A stretch of 64,000 nt of DNA, taken from Bacteroidales bacterium (GTDB lineage: Bacteria > Bacteroidota > Bacteroidia > Bacteroidales > UBA10428). The notes beneath the pieces were generated by a model that did not search any database, was not told where the DNA came from, and saw nothing but the letters and a program-made list of their open reading frames with translations. Position 1 is the stretch's first letter. Each line of letters opens with the position of its first letter. The translations under genes were made by a program, and so were the position numbers. The stretch is from the NCBI GenBank assembly GCA_016934395.1, contig JAFGSZ010000049.1:1-64000 (forward strand), read 5' to 3'. Of the stretch, positions 17,290 to 26,032 are shown piece after piece.

Positions 17290-18186
17290 ATGAGAACAAA
17301 AAAAATTGAAATCATTGTATGGGGAGTAGCGATAATATTTGCTTTTTTTATGACCTCATGTGAAAAAACTGACCTGGTAAAATCCATATCAGAAAGTGAT
17401 ACCGAACTTGCAACCAGCGAAGCATTTGCCGATGTCGTGTATGAAAATGTTGACCAGATTACTAATGAAGTTTTAATTAATCTTGATGCCAATTCATACA
17501 GCAACACCGGCTTAAAATCTACTGATGATAATGTTTGCCGTGTGGTAACTGTTGATCACCCGGATACAACCTGGTTCCCTAAAGTAATTACCATTGATTA
17601 TGGTGACGGGTGTACCACTATTATTAATCATGATACGATTACCATAAAAGGAATAATTCAGATTACAATTACCGGAAGATATTTTGTGGAAGGATCTCAG
17701 CGAATCGTTGAACTTATTGACTACTATGTGAACGATGTAAAAATTGAAGGCACACGAACTATTACCAACCTTGGATTAAACGATAACGGTAACCTTGAAT
17801 TACAAACAGAGTTAACTAACGGTAAAATAATTGTAAATGATACACTATTTATGACCCGTGAAGCTTTATATACCAGAGAATGTATTTTTGGGGATTCGTT
17901 TGATATGGCTGACGATGAATTTTATATTACCGGCGGGGCCCAGGGAATAAATTTCTTTGGTGAACAATACGCCCGTACCATTACTAATCCGCTACACAAA
18001 ACCTCGTGTTTGTTTTTCGTAAGCGGAACCATCGTATCGGAGGTTGAAGGACAATCTGCAGTAACTCTGGATTATGGTGACGGAGAATGTGATAATATCG
18101 CAACCCTTACCAAAGATGGAGAAACAATTGAAATTATTCTGGGATACCATTATCGATTACGTCATAGAAATAGAATTATCAGATAA
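17290..18186 (+). CDS. putative lipoprotein with paired DYGDG motifs, unknown function
   Basis: 298-residue predicted lipoprotein (lipobox MTSC, C24), otherwise unrecognised. After a 60-residue linker the chain is mostly beta-strand. The motif ITIDYGDGC near residue 100 is echoed by VTLDYGDGEC near residue 260, so the protein may consist of two related beta-rich halves, each with a Cys beside an acidic loop that could bind a cation. It sits between rpoD and dapD as a single gene with its own terminator. No enzyme motif is visible. Likely an exported surface or periplasmic protein of the phylum. Confidence 0.75.
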   Translation: MRTKKIEIIVWGVAIIFAFFMTSCEKTDLVKSISESDTELATSEAFADVVYENVDQITNEVLINLDANSYSNTGLKSTDDNVCRVVTVDHPDTTWFPKVITIDYGDGCTTIINHDTITIKGIIQITITGRYFVEGSQRIVELIDYYVNDVKIEGTRTITNLGLNDNGNLELQTELTNGKIIVNDTLFMTREALYTRECIFGDSFDMADDEFYITGGAQGINFFGEQYARTITNPLHKTSCLFFVSGTIVSEVEGQSAVTLDYGDGECDNIATLTKDGETIEIILGYHYRLRHRNRIIR

Positions 18187-18207
18187 TCACAAATATTAAA
18201 AAATAGT

Positions 18208-18237
18208 AAAAGAGGGCTATATAGTCCTCTTTTTTTT
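18208..18237 (+). terminator. terminator of the DYGDG lipoprotein gene
   Basis: AAAAGAGG (18208-18215) pairs with CCTCTTTT (18226-18233), loop gctatatagt, followed by more T. Confidence 0.85.
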
Positions 18238-18393
18238 AAATCTATTGCACTTTCAATAAGAAATTATGCAGGATATATAAACCTTAAAACACCTTAAATC
18301 GAATTCTTATAGCTGTGGTGTAACTGAGATTTAGGTTTAACTATCATAATTCGTTCAATATTTTACTTTCAAAAGAAAATAAGAAAATAGTTC

Positions 18394-18401
18394 TATTTTT
18401 G
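18394..18401 (+). promoter_or_regulatory. -7 element upstream of dapD
   Basis: TATTTTTG matches TAnnTTTG and ends 28 bases before the dapD ATG. A TTTC lies 23 bases upstream, longer than the preferred 19-21 spacing. Confidence 0.45.
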
Positions 18402-18429
18402 CAGTACAAGACAACCAAGAAAACAAAAT

Positions 18430-19248
18430 ATGTACGAAGAACTTAGAACTATTATTGAAAAAACCTGGGATGATAGAAACTTATTAAAAGATAAAGAATC
18501 TCAAGGAGCCATAAGAGAAGTTATTGAACTGCTGGATAAAGGAAAAATAAGGGTTGCTGAACCAACAACAGATAGATGGAAAGTTAATGAATGGATAAAG
18601 AAAGCTGTTATTCTTTATTTTCCTATACAGAAAATGGAAGTAATAAAAGTTGGCCCTCTTGAATTTCATGATAAAATAGCATTAAAATCAGAATACGATA
18701 AGCTGGGTGTGAGGGTAGTTCCCCATGCAGTTGCCCGATACGGAGCCTACCTGGCCAAAGGAGTAATTATGATGCCCTCGTATGTAAATATAGGCGCTTA
18801 TGTTGATTCCGGGACTATGGTTGATACATGGGCTACTGTGGGTTCCTGTGCACAAATTGGCAAAAACGTTCATTTAAGCGGTGGAGTTGGTATCGGAGGG
18901 GTTCTTGAACCCGTGCAAGCGGCACCTGTAATTATCGAAGATGATTGTTTTATTGGTTCCCGATGTATAGTGGTTGAAGGGGCACATTTAGAAAAAGAAG
19001 TAGTACTTGGCGCCAATACGGTAATCACCAAATCCACCAAAGTAATTGATGTATCATCGGAAGAACCAATAGAATATCGTGGTTTTGTTCCGGCTCGTTC
19101 TGTTGTTATTCCAGGAAGTATCAGAAAAAAATTTCCTGCAGGTGAATATAATGTACAAGCTGCACTGATTATTGGAAAAAGAAAAGAATCTACCAACCTC
19201 AAAACATCACTCAATGATGCCTTGCGGGAATATAATGTAGATGTATAA
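18430..19248 (+). CDS. dapD: 2,3,4,5-tetrahydropyridine-2,6-dicarboxylate N-succinyltransferase
   Basis: Transfers a succinyl group from succinyl-CoA in the lysine and meso-diaminopimelate pathway. The 272-residue protein has a helical N-terminal domain followed by a left-handed beta-helix of hexapeptide repeats (from about residue 95: PHAVARYGAYLAKGVIMMP, VNIGAYVDSGTMVDTWATVG, IGGVLEPVQAAP, IEDDCFIGSRC), with the DapD signature GGVGIGGVLEP. Length equals the usual family length. The N-acetyl variant DapH would be shorter and lacks this N-terminal domain. Starts at ATG; monocistronic. Confidence 0.96.
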   Translation: MYEELRTIIEKTWDDRNLLKDKESQGAIREVIELLDKGKIRVAEPTTDRWKVNEWIKKAVILYFPIQKMEVIKVGPLEFHDKIALKSEYDKLGVRVVPHAVARYGAYLAKGVIMMPSYVNIGAYVDSGTMVDTWATVGSCAQIGKNVHLSGGVGIGGVLEPVQAAPVIIEDDCFIGSRCIVVEGAHLEKEVVLGANTVITKSTKVIDVSSEEPIEYRGFVPARSVVIPGSIRKKFPAGEYNVQAALIIGKRKESTNLKTSLNDALREYNVDV

Positions 19249-19318
19249 TATTCACAATATATTGTTACATTACCCAGACAGAAAAAGCATGTAACCGGGT
19301 ATTGATATTATTTAGCCT

Positions 19319-20302
19319 GTGAAAAAAATTCTTATTATACAGACTGCGTTTTTAGGAGATGTTGTTCTTGCTACTCCTGTAATTGAAAATCTTCGTATAA
19401 AATATCCTGAGGCTCGTATCGATTTTTTGTTGCGAAAGGGCAATGAAAGTCTGTTTGAAAACTCTCCCCGAATTGATACCCTGCTGATATGGGACAAAAA
19501 AAAGAATAAGTACAAAAACCTGTTTAAGATTATCCGGAAAATCAGGAAAACCCGGTACAATAGAGTAATAAACCTCCAGCGGTTTTTTTCTACAGGATTT
19601 ATAACATGGCTGTCCGGGGCCAGAGAAAAGGCTGGATTCGACAAAAATCCTTTCTCGTTTTGTTATACCCTAAAGGTTAAACACGAAATAGGAAACAACA
19701 TTCATGAAGTAGAACGAAACTTAAAATTAATCACAGATATTGCAGATCCCATTTCCATAAGACCTGTTTTATATCCTTCAAAAGGTCAATTTGATAATAT
19801 CAAACCTTATCAAAACGGACCTTATATTTGTATTGCTCCCACATCGGTATGGTTTACCAAACAATACCCACCCGAAAAGTGGAATGAACTGATTCGTCAG
19901 CTGGATCAAAAATATACTGTGTATTTATTGGGAAGTAAAGCTGACTATATAGCCTGCGAAAATCTGAAAAATCTCAGCACCCGGGAAAATCTAATAAACC
20001 TGAGTGGCGCCCTAAATCTTCCTGAATCGGCTGCACTGATGAAAGATGCGGCTATGAATTATGTAAACGATTCTGCTCCCCTGCATTTGGCCTCAGCAGT
20101 AAATGCCAAAACTACAGCCATTTTTTGTTCTACTGTTCCTGAATTTGGTTTTGGCCCGCTCTCTGACAATAAAAAAATCGTTCAGGTAAATTATCCGCTT
20201 GAATGCAGACCATGCGGACTTCATGGTTTAAAAAAATGTCCCGAAAACCATTTTAAATGTGCTATGGATATTTCTACCAGTGATTTATTATTTGAAGAAT
20301 GA
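19319..20302 (+). CDS. glycosyltransferase family 9 (heptosyltransferase-like)
   Basis: 327-residue GT-B fold glycosyltransferase of family 9, which adds heptose or related sugars to the LPS core at the inner membrane. Seen: N-terminal KILIIQTAFLGDVVLATP, the acceptor-side loop, the ADP-heptose binding region around APTSVWFTKQYPPEKW, NDSAPLHLASAVN, and the C-terminal CRPCGLHGLKKCPENHFKC typical of Bacteroidota members. The start codon is GTG. It overlaps the downstream TsaC gene by four bases (ATGA). With rfaE1 at the left end it supports a heptose-containing core, although the sugar is inferred. Confidence 0.88.
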   Translation: MKKILIIQTAFLGDVVLATPVIENLRIKYPEARIDFLLRKGNESLFENSPRIDTLLIWDKKKNKYKNLFKIIRKIRKTRYNRVINLQRFFSTGFITWLSGAREKAGFDKNPFSFCYTLKVKHEIGNNIHEVERNLKLITDIADPISIRPVLYPSKGQFDNIKPYQNGPYICIAPTSVWFTKQYPPEKWNELIRQLDQKYTVYLLGSKADYIACENLKNLSTRENLINLSGALNLPESAALMKDAAMNYVNDSAPLHLASAVNAKTTAIFCSTVPEFGFGPLSDNKKIVQVNYPLECRPCGLHGLKKCPENHFKCAMDISTSDLLFEE

Positions 20303-20862
20303 CAGAAGAAATTAAAAAAACAATTCAGGTTTTAAATGAGGGCGGGATTATATTATATCCCACAGACACGATCTGGGGTATTGGCTGCGATGCCACCAAT
20401 CCCGAGGCTGTAAAAAAGATCTATAGTATAAAACAACGTGAAGATACCAAGAGCATGCTGGTACTGTTAGATTCTGAAAACCGGTTATCCCAATATGTTC
20501 GGGAAATTCCTGAAATCGCGTGGGAAATACTCGAAGTATCAGATAAACCCCTTACTATTATTTATCCGGGGGCAAAAAATTTTGCGGCAAATCTAATTGC
20601 CGAAGACGGATCGATTGGAATACGGATAGTACGCGATGATTTCTGCAGTAAATTAATTAGCCGGTTTAGGAAACCATTAGTATCCACCTCAGCTAACATA
20701 AGCGGAAAACCTGCTCCTGCCAATTTTTCAGAAATCGATAATGCGGTTATACATGCTGTAGACTATGTAGTGCAATGGCGACAAGATGACCTGAGTAAAT
20801 CACAAGCTTCCGGAATTATAAAACTTGAAGTAAATGGGGAGGTAAAAATAATAAGGGAATAA
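20299..20862 (+). CDS. tsaC: L-threonylcarbamoyladenylate synthase (TsaC/Sua5/YciO)
   Basis: Makes threonylcarbamoyl-AMP from threonine, bicarbonate and ATP, the first step of the t6A modification of ANN-decoding tRNAs. The 187-residue protein is a single YrdC domain: GGIILYPTDTIWGIGCDA, the basic patch KKIYSIKQRED, and the SANISGKPAP nucleotide-binding segment. The C-terminal Sua5 domain is absent, so it is the short form. Translationally coupled to the GT9 gene by an ATGA overlap. YciO paralogues look alike; the conserved TDT and SAN motifs favour the functional enzyme. Confidence 0.88.
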   Translation: MTEEIKKTIQVLNEGGIILYPTDTIWGIGCDATNPEAVKKIYSIKQREDTKSMLVLLDSENRLSQYVREIPEIAWEILEVSDKPLTIIYPGAKNFAANLIAEDGSIGIRIVRDDFCSKLISRFRKPLVSTSANISGKPAPANFSEIDNAVIHAVDYVVQWRQDDLSKSQASGIIKLEVNGEVKIIRE

Positions 20863-20901
20863 ACGGAAATTTGTTTGGTATTATTCCGTTTAATTCCCCT
20901 A
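20853..20901. terminator. bidirectional terminator after tsaC
   Basis: AAGGGAAT-AAACGGAA (from 20853, overlapping the stop codon) pairs with TTCCGTTT-AATTCCCCT (to about 20900) with one bulged base. It separates convergent genes and could serve both. Confidence 0.6.
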
Positions 20902-20917
20902 TATAATGCAAAGGTTA

Positions 20918-21649
20918 CTATAATGAAATTGTTTTTCCAGATCCTGTGGATGAAGCATTAATTAAAGGCTGTCCTTTATAATAAACACTGCCGCTTCCGG
21001 TTATCCGGGTATCCAGTTTATCAGTAACAAATACTTTCGCCTTGCCTGAACCTGTAATTGTGACATCAGCTTCCTTAGCAGATAGTTGTGTGCTGTTAAA
21101 ATCACCGGAACCGGTAATATTTACATCCAGATCTTCTACTGAATCTCCATTGCCGGAAAGTGAGATATTTCCTGAACCTGTAATCGTTGACTCAACATTT
21201 TCTGCTGCCAGTTTTTCAAAACTTATAGAGCCACTCCCGCTAACAACAAGGTCTAATCCAGATGTTAAAATTTTTCCCTGAGATATAACATCGCCGGAAC
21301 CAGAAACATTAATGGATTCAATTTTTGGAGTAGTAACATAAATGGTAACTTTCCCATTCCAGTTACCCGACCAGCTTTTTGATTTAATTACGAGCCGGTT
21401 GCCTGAAACCCTGGTTTCAATATTTTCCAGAGCCGATTCACTGCCTTCGATTATTAATTCATACTTATCGCCCTGGGTAAGATACAAATTCCCTGATATA
21501 GAAAGACTGATTGCATCAAATGCAGAGACATCACGATTTTCTTTTTTATCCTGCAATTCAGAGGTAAATGAATCGCAAGCATAAAGATTAACGAATGAAA
21601 GCAGAGTTAATCCAATTAACATTGAGGTTAAATAATAATTTTTCTTCAT
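20918..21649 (-). CDS. head GIN domain protein (DUF2807), exported
   Basis: 243-residue exported protein made almost entirely of a GIN domain, a right-handed beta-helix with repeated SGSG turns (VSGSGDV, VSGSGS, ITGSGN, ITGSGD, ITGSGK, ITGSGS). Such proteins are common in Bacteroidota and have been called putative adhesins, although no function is proven. The signal peptide ends near NLYACDS, where a lipobox-like LYAC could give a lipoprotein. I use the ATG at 21649; the frame extends to a TTG at 21685 but that adds basic residues ahead of the signal. Single gene, convergent with tsaC. Confidence 0.82.
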   Translation of the reverse strand: MKKNYYLTSMLIGLTLLSFVNLYACDSFTSELQDKKENRDVSAFDAISLSISGNLYLTQGDKYELIIEGSESALENIETRVSGNRLVIKSKSWSGNWNGKVTIYVTTPKIESINVSGSGDVISQGKILTSGLDLVVSGSGSISFEKLAAENVESTITGSGNISLSGNGDSVEDLDVNITGSGDFNSTQLSAKEADVTITGSGKAKVFVTDKLDTRITGSGSVYYKGQPLINASSTGSGKTISL

Positions 21650-21917
21650 AATATTAAGTTTTAATTTGACCAGACTTTTTTTCAAAGACGGCTCGAATTT
21701 CTAATCGTTGCATATTTTCAAATATTTCTGAAAATCTTTTTAAACAATAGGGTTATCCTGATGGATAGGGAAATTAAAATATAATACACTTGTTATTTAA
21801 AACTAATCTTAAGAAAAATTGTACGTGTATACTGGTATATTTGGAAGAAACTGCAATTATTTTCCCTAAAATCCTTAATTTGTGAGTTTAACCATTTCTT
21901 TTAAACCACTGTAATTA

Positions 21918-22475
21918 ATGAAAATAGCCAGATACAACCGTCGAAACTTTGTGAAATTATCGTTGACCGGTATGGGAAGTATTTTACTTTTGCCCCGGTG
22001 TGCCCAACCTCAATCGAAGTGGAGATTTTTTAGCGATAATGAAGCCAAAACGATCGAGGCAATTACAGAACAGATAATTCCTGCTGATGAAGATGCCGGC
22101 GCCAAAGAAGCCAATGTAATTAATTTTATAGACAAACAACTTGTTGGGTATTACAAAAATCACCAGGAAATTTATCGCAAAGCTGTGGTTGGAGTGAATG
22201 AAACCAGTACAATCATGTTTAATAAAGAATTTATTCAATTAACCTGGGAGGCACAAACAAGCGTATTAAAAACATTAGAATCCGGGGAAGCCCCGGGGGA
22301 TACATGGAAAATCATTTCTTCTTCCGGATTTTTTAATCTAATCAGAGACCATAGTATGCAGGGATTTTATGGTAGTCCCAGGCACGGAGGAAATAAAAAC
22401 TACGTGAGTTATAAAATGCTCAATCTGGATTATCCCTATTACCTGGGGCGAAATAAATACAATCTAAATACTTAA
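21918..22475 (+). CDS. gluconate 2-dehydrogenase subunit 3 family protein (Tat-exported)
   Basis: 185-residue small subunit of a membrane dehydrogenase of the gluconate dehydrogenase type. It begins with a twin-arginine-like signal (RRNFVKLSL followed by a hydrophobic stretch and RCA), and the mature part has the family pattern ETIEAITEQIIPADEDAGA, ending with a YVSYKMLNLDYPYY segment. In the known complexes this subunit helps export and assemble the flavoprotein, which lacks its own signal; the same applies here because the GMC gene 18 bases downstream begins directly at the FAD fold. Substrate not known. Confidence 0.85.
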   Translation: MKIARYNRRNFVKLSLTGMGSILLLPRCAQPQSKWRFFSDNEAKTIEAITEQIIPADEDAGAKEANVINFIDKQLVGYYKNHQEIYRKAVVGVNETSTIMFNKEFIQLTWEAQTSVLKTLESGEAPGDTWKIISSSGFFNLIRDHSMQGFYGSPRHGGNKNYVSYKMLNLDYPYYLGRNKYNLNT

Positions 22476-22493
22476 TCCGCAAAATTCTCTTAA

Positions 22494-24146
22494 ATGGCAA
22501 ATAAACATGTGAATGTAGTTGTAATTGGCGCCGGAGCAGGCGGAGGTATTGTTGCCAAAGAATTGAGTGTTGCCGGTCTTAGTGTAATACTCTTTGAACG
22601 TGGAAAATGGCAGACTTTTTTCGATCACGATAACGATGAACTGATATCCCAGCGGTCCTTTCCTTTAAAATGCGCATATGGTCCGGATAATGAAAGGTAC
22701 TGGCGGGTTGTTCAGTCCGGAATAGATTCCTGGCGAATTGCCTATCCCAATGAATGGCCCTATGGAAATAATGCAGCCTGCGTTGGCGGCGGCACACTGA
22801 GTTATGGCGCTATGGCGTGGAGGTTTATGCCCGAAGATTTTACTCTTCGTTCCACATACGGCCATGTTGAAGGATCAACTATCGAAGACTGGCCCCTAAC
22901 GTATGAAGACCTTGAACCTTATTATGAAAGAGCCGAATATGAAATCGGAGTGTCCGGAGATGAAGGTAGCAATGTTTTTGGTCCCCCAAGAAAAAAACCG
23001 TTTCCGATGCCTGCCTTTAGTTTAAATAAAGAAGGTGAAATCCTGGAAAAAGCTGCCTTATCATTGGGGTACCATCCCTTTCCAATTCCCATGTTGCGCA
23101 ACTCTGTATCTTACGGCGGAAGACCTGCATGCATCAGAATGCGCACCTGCGTGGGATTTGCATGCCCGGTAAACGCAAAATGCGGAACACAGAATACAGT
23201 ATTGCCCATCGCTTTAAAAACTGGGAATTGTGAGTTACGCACAGAATCTAAAGTAAGCGAAATACTGTTAGATGATACGGGACGGGCCAGGGGTATTAAA
23301 TATTTCGATAAAAACGATAAACAGCAAACACAAACCTCAGACATAGTTGTACTGTGTTGCTCTGCTACCGAAACAGCAAGATTATTATTAAACTCAAAAT
23401 CAAAATTATTCCCTAATGGCGCCGGCAATTCCAATGGCTGGGTAGGCCATAATCTGCAGGATCATACATATTGTGGTGCCGAAGGTTTATTTGAAGATGA
23501 AGTATATGATGATGTAGGTCCGGGAGCTTGTATTGCCATAAAAGATTTTGTACATAATAATCCGGGTATAATTGGTGGCGCCATGTTAGCCAATGAATTT
23601 ATCCGTATGCCGTATTTATATGCCAACGACCGGCCGCCGGGAGCACCTTCATGGGGAATAGAGCATAAACAATTTCAAAAGAACTATTTTAAAAAAAATA
23701 TTTCTGTTAAAGGTCCGGTTCAGGAAATGCCTGTATTTGAGAACATGGTTGAAATTGATCCGAAAGTTAAAGATTACTGGGGTATCCCTGTTCTGAGGGT
23801 ATCTGGTTACAGGCATGAAAATAATTTTATTGCCGGACGTTATGTTGCTGAAAAAGCTGAAACCTGGTTAAAAAAAGCAGGTGCCAAAGTAACCTGGCAA
23901 ACCATTCCCGGACAATATGCGGGAGCATCTCAACACCAGGCAGGAACCTGCCGTATGGGTAACGATCCGAAAACCTCTGTAACCAATAGATACGGTCAAT
24001 TACACGAAGTAGACAATATATTTGTGGCTGATGGCAGCCTGCATGTTACAAACGGGGGATTTAACCCGGCGCTTACGATTATGGCGCTTGCCTATTGGGT
24101 ATCAGATTATATTAACGATCAGTGGAAGGGTTCAAAATTTAAGTAG
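22494..24146 (+). CDS. GMC-family FAD-dependent oxidoreductase
   Basis: 550-residue flavoprotein that oxidises a sugar or alcohol group. The N-terminus carries the dinucleotide fold VVIGAGAGGGIVAKEL, followed by FERGKW; the middle has VGGGTLSYGAMAWR, and the C-terminal GMC domain has HQAGTCRMG with the likely catalytic His, and DGSLHVTNGGFNPALTIMALA. It fits the large subunit of gluconate or sorbitol dehydrogenase type enzymes. No signal peptide, so it is probably carried through Tat with the subunit encoded just upstream. A multihaem cytochrome gene follows after 13 bases as the apparent electron acceptor. Confidence 0.9.
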   Translation: MANKHVNVVVIGAGAGGGIVAKELSVAGLSVILFERGKWQTFFDHDNDELISQRSFPLKCAYGPDNERYWRVVQSGIDSWRIAYPNEWPYGNNAACVGGGTLSYGAMAWRFMPEDFTLRSTYGHVEGSTIEDWPLTYEDLEPYYERAEYEIGVSGDEGSNVFGPPRKKPFPMPAFSLNKEGEILEKAALSLGYHPFPIPMLRNSVSYGGRPACIRMRTCVGFACPVNAKCGTQNTVLPIALKTGNCELRTESKVSEILLDDTGRARGIKYFDKNDKQQTQTSDIVVLCCSATETARLLLNSKSKLFPNGAGNSNGWVGHNLQDHTYCGAEGLFEDEVYDDVGPGACIAIKDFVHNNPGIIGGAMLANEFIRMPYLYANDRPPGAPSWGIEHKQFQKNYFKKNISVKGPVQEMPVFENMVEIDPKVKDYWGIPVLRVSGYRHENNFIAGRYVAEKAETWLKKAGAKVTWQTIPGQYAGASQHQAGTCRMGNDPKTSVTNRYGQLHEVDNIFVADGSLHVTNGGFNPALTIMALAYWVSDYINDQWKGSKFK

Positions 24147-24159
24147 CATTTTTGTATCT

Positions 24160-25221
24160 ATGAAAAAAAGAAAGTTTATTATTTATCTTGTAATACTCAT
24201 GGTTATTCTTCTGCTGAGTTTTTTATCACTTGGAGGAGTTTATGTGTATTGGAATAATTCCAGTCCGGCCAAAACATGTTATTCCTGCCATGAAATTCAG
24301 CACTCCTATACATCATGGTCAGCATCTGCCCACCGCGAACTCCACTGTATATCTTGTCATGGAACTGCATTAAGTAGTGGATTTCATAGTCTAAAAGAAA
24401 AATCACGCATGGTGATGTCACATTTTTTAAAAAACTACCCTGAAGATATCCGTTTAAATGAGCAACAAGTAGTAACTATGACAGAACGCTGCAAAACATG
24501 TCACCAGCAGGAATATGCACAATGGCTTTCCAGTGGCCATTCCCTTAGTTATGCAGATGTTTTTTTAAATGAAAAACAAAACAGCAAGGAGCAGCTAAAT
24601 GAAGATTGTTTGCGGTGTCACGGAATGTTTTATGAAGGAAATATTGCCAGCCTGGTTGAACCTGTTTCTGTTATAGGCCCCTGGAAACTGCTTTCAGAGA
24701 ATCACTTCGTAATGCCGGTTATTCCTTGCCTAAGTTGTCACAGTAATCATATACAGGGATATCCGAAAATTTCGCCCGAATATAATGCTCCTGATAAAGT
24801 ATTTTATAATAAGCCTGATCCCTATTCCAAAATCGGAATATTTAACAGGCAGGAGAAAAAATTTATCCTGGTTGATTATCTGCCACAACCAAAAATTTTC
24901 GCCGGAAAACGCCAGGTAAATACTTCTCAGGATCCCGTTGTGCGAAACTGTAAACAATGCCATGCTCCGAATGTCTGGCACCAGTCAGGAAGCAGTGATG
25001 ACCGGACACCAACCGGTGTGCATGAGGGGATTTCATGTATGGCTTGTCATGAAAAACATTCGAACAATTCTAAAAGGAGTTGTAAATCCTGCCATCCTGC
25101 CATTTCAAATTGTGGATTAGATGTAACTACCATGAATACCAGCTATGCCAGCCCTGAAAGTAAGAATAATATTCATTTTGTGAGTTGTGAAAGTTGCCAC
25201 GCAGATAAATTCATGAATTAA
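24160..25221 (+). CDS. membrane-anchored nonahaem cytochrome c
   Basis: 353-residue protein with one N-terminal membrane helix (about residues 7-30) and nine CxxCH haem c motifs in this order: CYSCH, CISCH, CKTCH, CLRCH, CLSCH, CKQCH, CMACH, CKSCH, CESCH. The first two with nearby His residues resemble the NapC/NrfH-like quinol-interacting start; the rest is like octahaem cytochrome modules. It lies 13 bases after the GMC oxidoreductase. In classical gluconate dehydrogenases the third subunit is a tri-haem cytochrome, so this larger one is a replacement. A frame starting earlier inside the GMC gene exists, but the ATG at 24160 directly precedes the membrane anchor. Partner assignment is inferred from gene order. 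Confidence 0.88.
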   Translation: MKKRKFIIYLVILMVILLLSFLSLGGVYVYWNNSSPAKTCYSCHEIQHSYTSWSASAHRELHCISCHGTALSSGFHSLKEKSRMVMSHFLKNYPEDIRLNEQQVVTMTERCKTCHQQEYAQWLSSGHSLSYADVFLNEKQNSKEQLNEDCLRCHGMFYEGNIASLVEPVSVIGPWKLLSENHFVMPVIPCLSCHSNHIQGYPKISPEYNAPDKVFYNKPDPYSKIGIFNRQEKKFILVDYLPQPKIFAGKRQVNTSQDPVVRNCKQCHAPNVWHQSGSSDDRTPTGVHEGISCMACHEKHSNNSKRSCKSCHPAISNCGLDVTTMNTSYASPESKNNIHFVSCESCHADKFMN

Positions 25222-25431
25222 TTTTTAAAAGATAAAACTTTTCTATTTATTTGGCGTGAAATTATTTTCAGGACTGGCCTGTGTTTAACAAATACCAGCA
25301 GAGTTTTAATTTATGGATCAATATGACACATTTTCATATTTTTTAAATAAAATGTGCCAAAATCAAATTGGTACGATTTATGTATGCAAATGTCTACATA
25401 TGTTAATTTATAAAATAATGAATTCCGGAAA

Positions 25432-26022
25432 ATGAATACGATTGTAAAAATTCATTCTTATGAAGAGTTGACAAGTACTCTTGCACAAAACAAAAAGACG
25501 TATCTGCTTTTATATAAAAGCGGAACAGAAAAAAGTGATTGTGCTTTGGATCATCTTGCAAAAGGAACTCATGATATCAATAATGTTCAGGTTCTTTCGG
25601 CAGATGTAAACCAGGTTAAAGATATTCACGGCCAATATTCAATTACTTCAGTACCATCACTGCTCGAATTTAATGAATCCCGGTTTATAAATGTGATAAA
25701 GGGGTGCCACGATACTACATATTATCATGCAGTTCTGGAAAACGCGGTGTATATGGTCGAATCAAAAAACAGTGATAAACCGCGTAAAAGTGTAACGGTT
25801 TATTCAACGCCTACCTGTTCATGGTGTAATACACTTAAAAGTTACCTGAGAAAGAATAGGATAATATTTACAGACATTGATGTTTCAAGAGACGAGCAGG
25901 CAGCCAAAGACATGGTAAACAAAAGTGGGCAGCAAGGTGTTCCCCAAATGCTTGTGGATGGTGAATTAATTGTTGGTTTCGACCAGAAAAAAATTAACAG
26001 ATTATTAGAAATTAATGCTTAA
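25432..26022 (+). CDS. thioredoxin-like plus glutaredoxin fusion protein
   Basis: 196-residue cytoplasmic protein of two thioredoxin-fold domains. Residues 1 to about 105 look like thioredoxin (ITSVPSLLEF is the cis-Pro segment), but the CxxC pair is replaced by SGTEKSDC, leaving one Cys. Residues about 118-196 are a glutaredoxin or NrdH-like domain with active site CSWC, GVPQMLVDGE as the cis-Pro segment, and VGFD at the end. The N-terminal half may bind or position a client while the second reduces it. Next genes follow at 10 and 19 bases: a lipoprotein thioredoxin and a GroES, so the three probably form one transcript. Confidence 0.82.
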   Translation: MNTIVKIHSYEELTSTLAQNKKTYLLLYKSGTEKSDCALDHLAKGTHDINNVQVLSADVNQVKDIHGQYSITSVPSLLEFNESRFINVIKGCHDTTYYHAVLENAVYMVESKNSDKPRKSVTVYSTPTCSWCNTLKSYLRKNRIIFTDIDVSRDEQAAKDMVNKSGQQGVPQMLVDGELIVGFDQKKINRLLEINA

Positions 26023-26032
26023 ATTTTATATT

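Noticed and set aside
24022-24159. Longer start for the nonahaem cytochrome inside the GMC gene
   Set aside because: It would add 46 residues translated from the conserved GMC C-terminus in another frame; the ATG at 24160 is directly followed by the membrane anchor.
25325-25358. Inverted repeat CACATTTT with AAAATGTG after the cytochrome operon
   Set aside because: Low-complexity AT-rich arms with a long loop and no T run; could be chance, so not called a terminator or operator.
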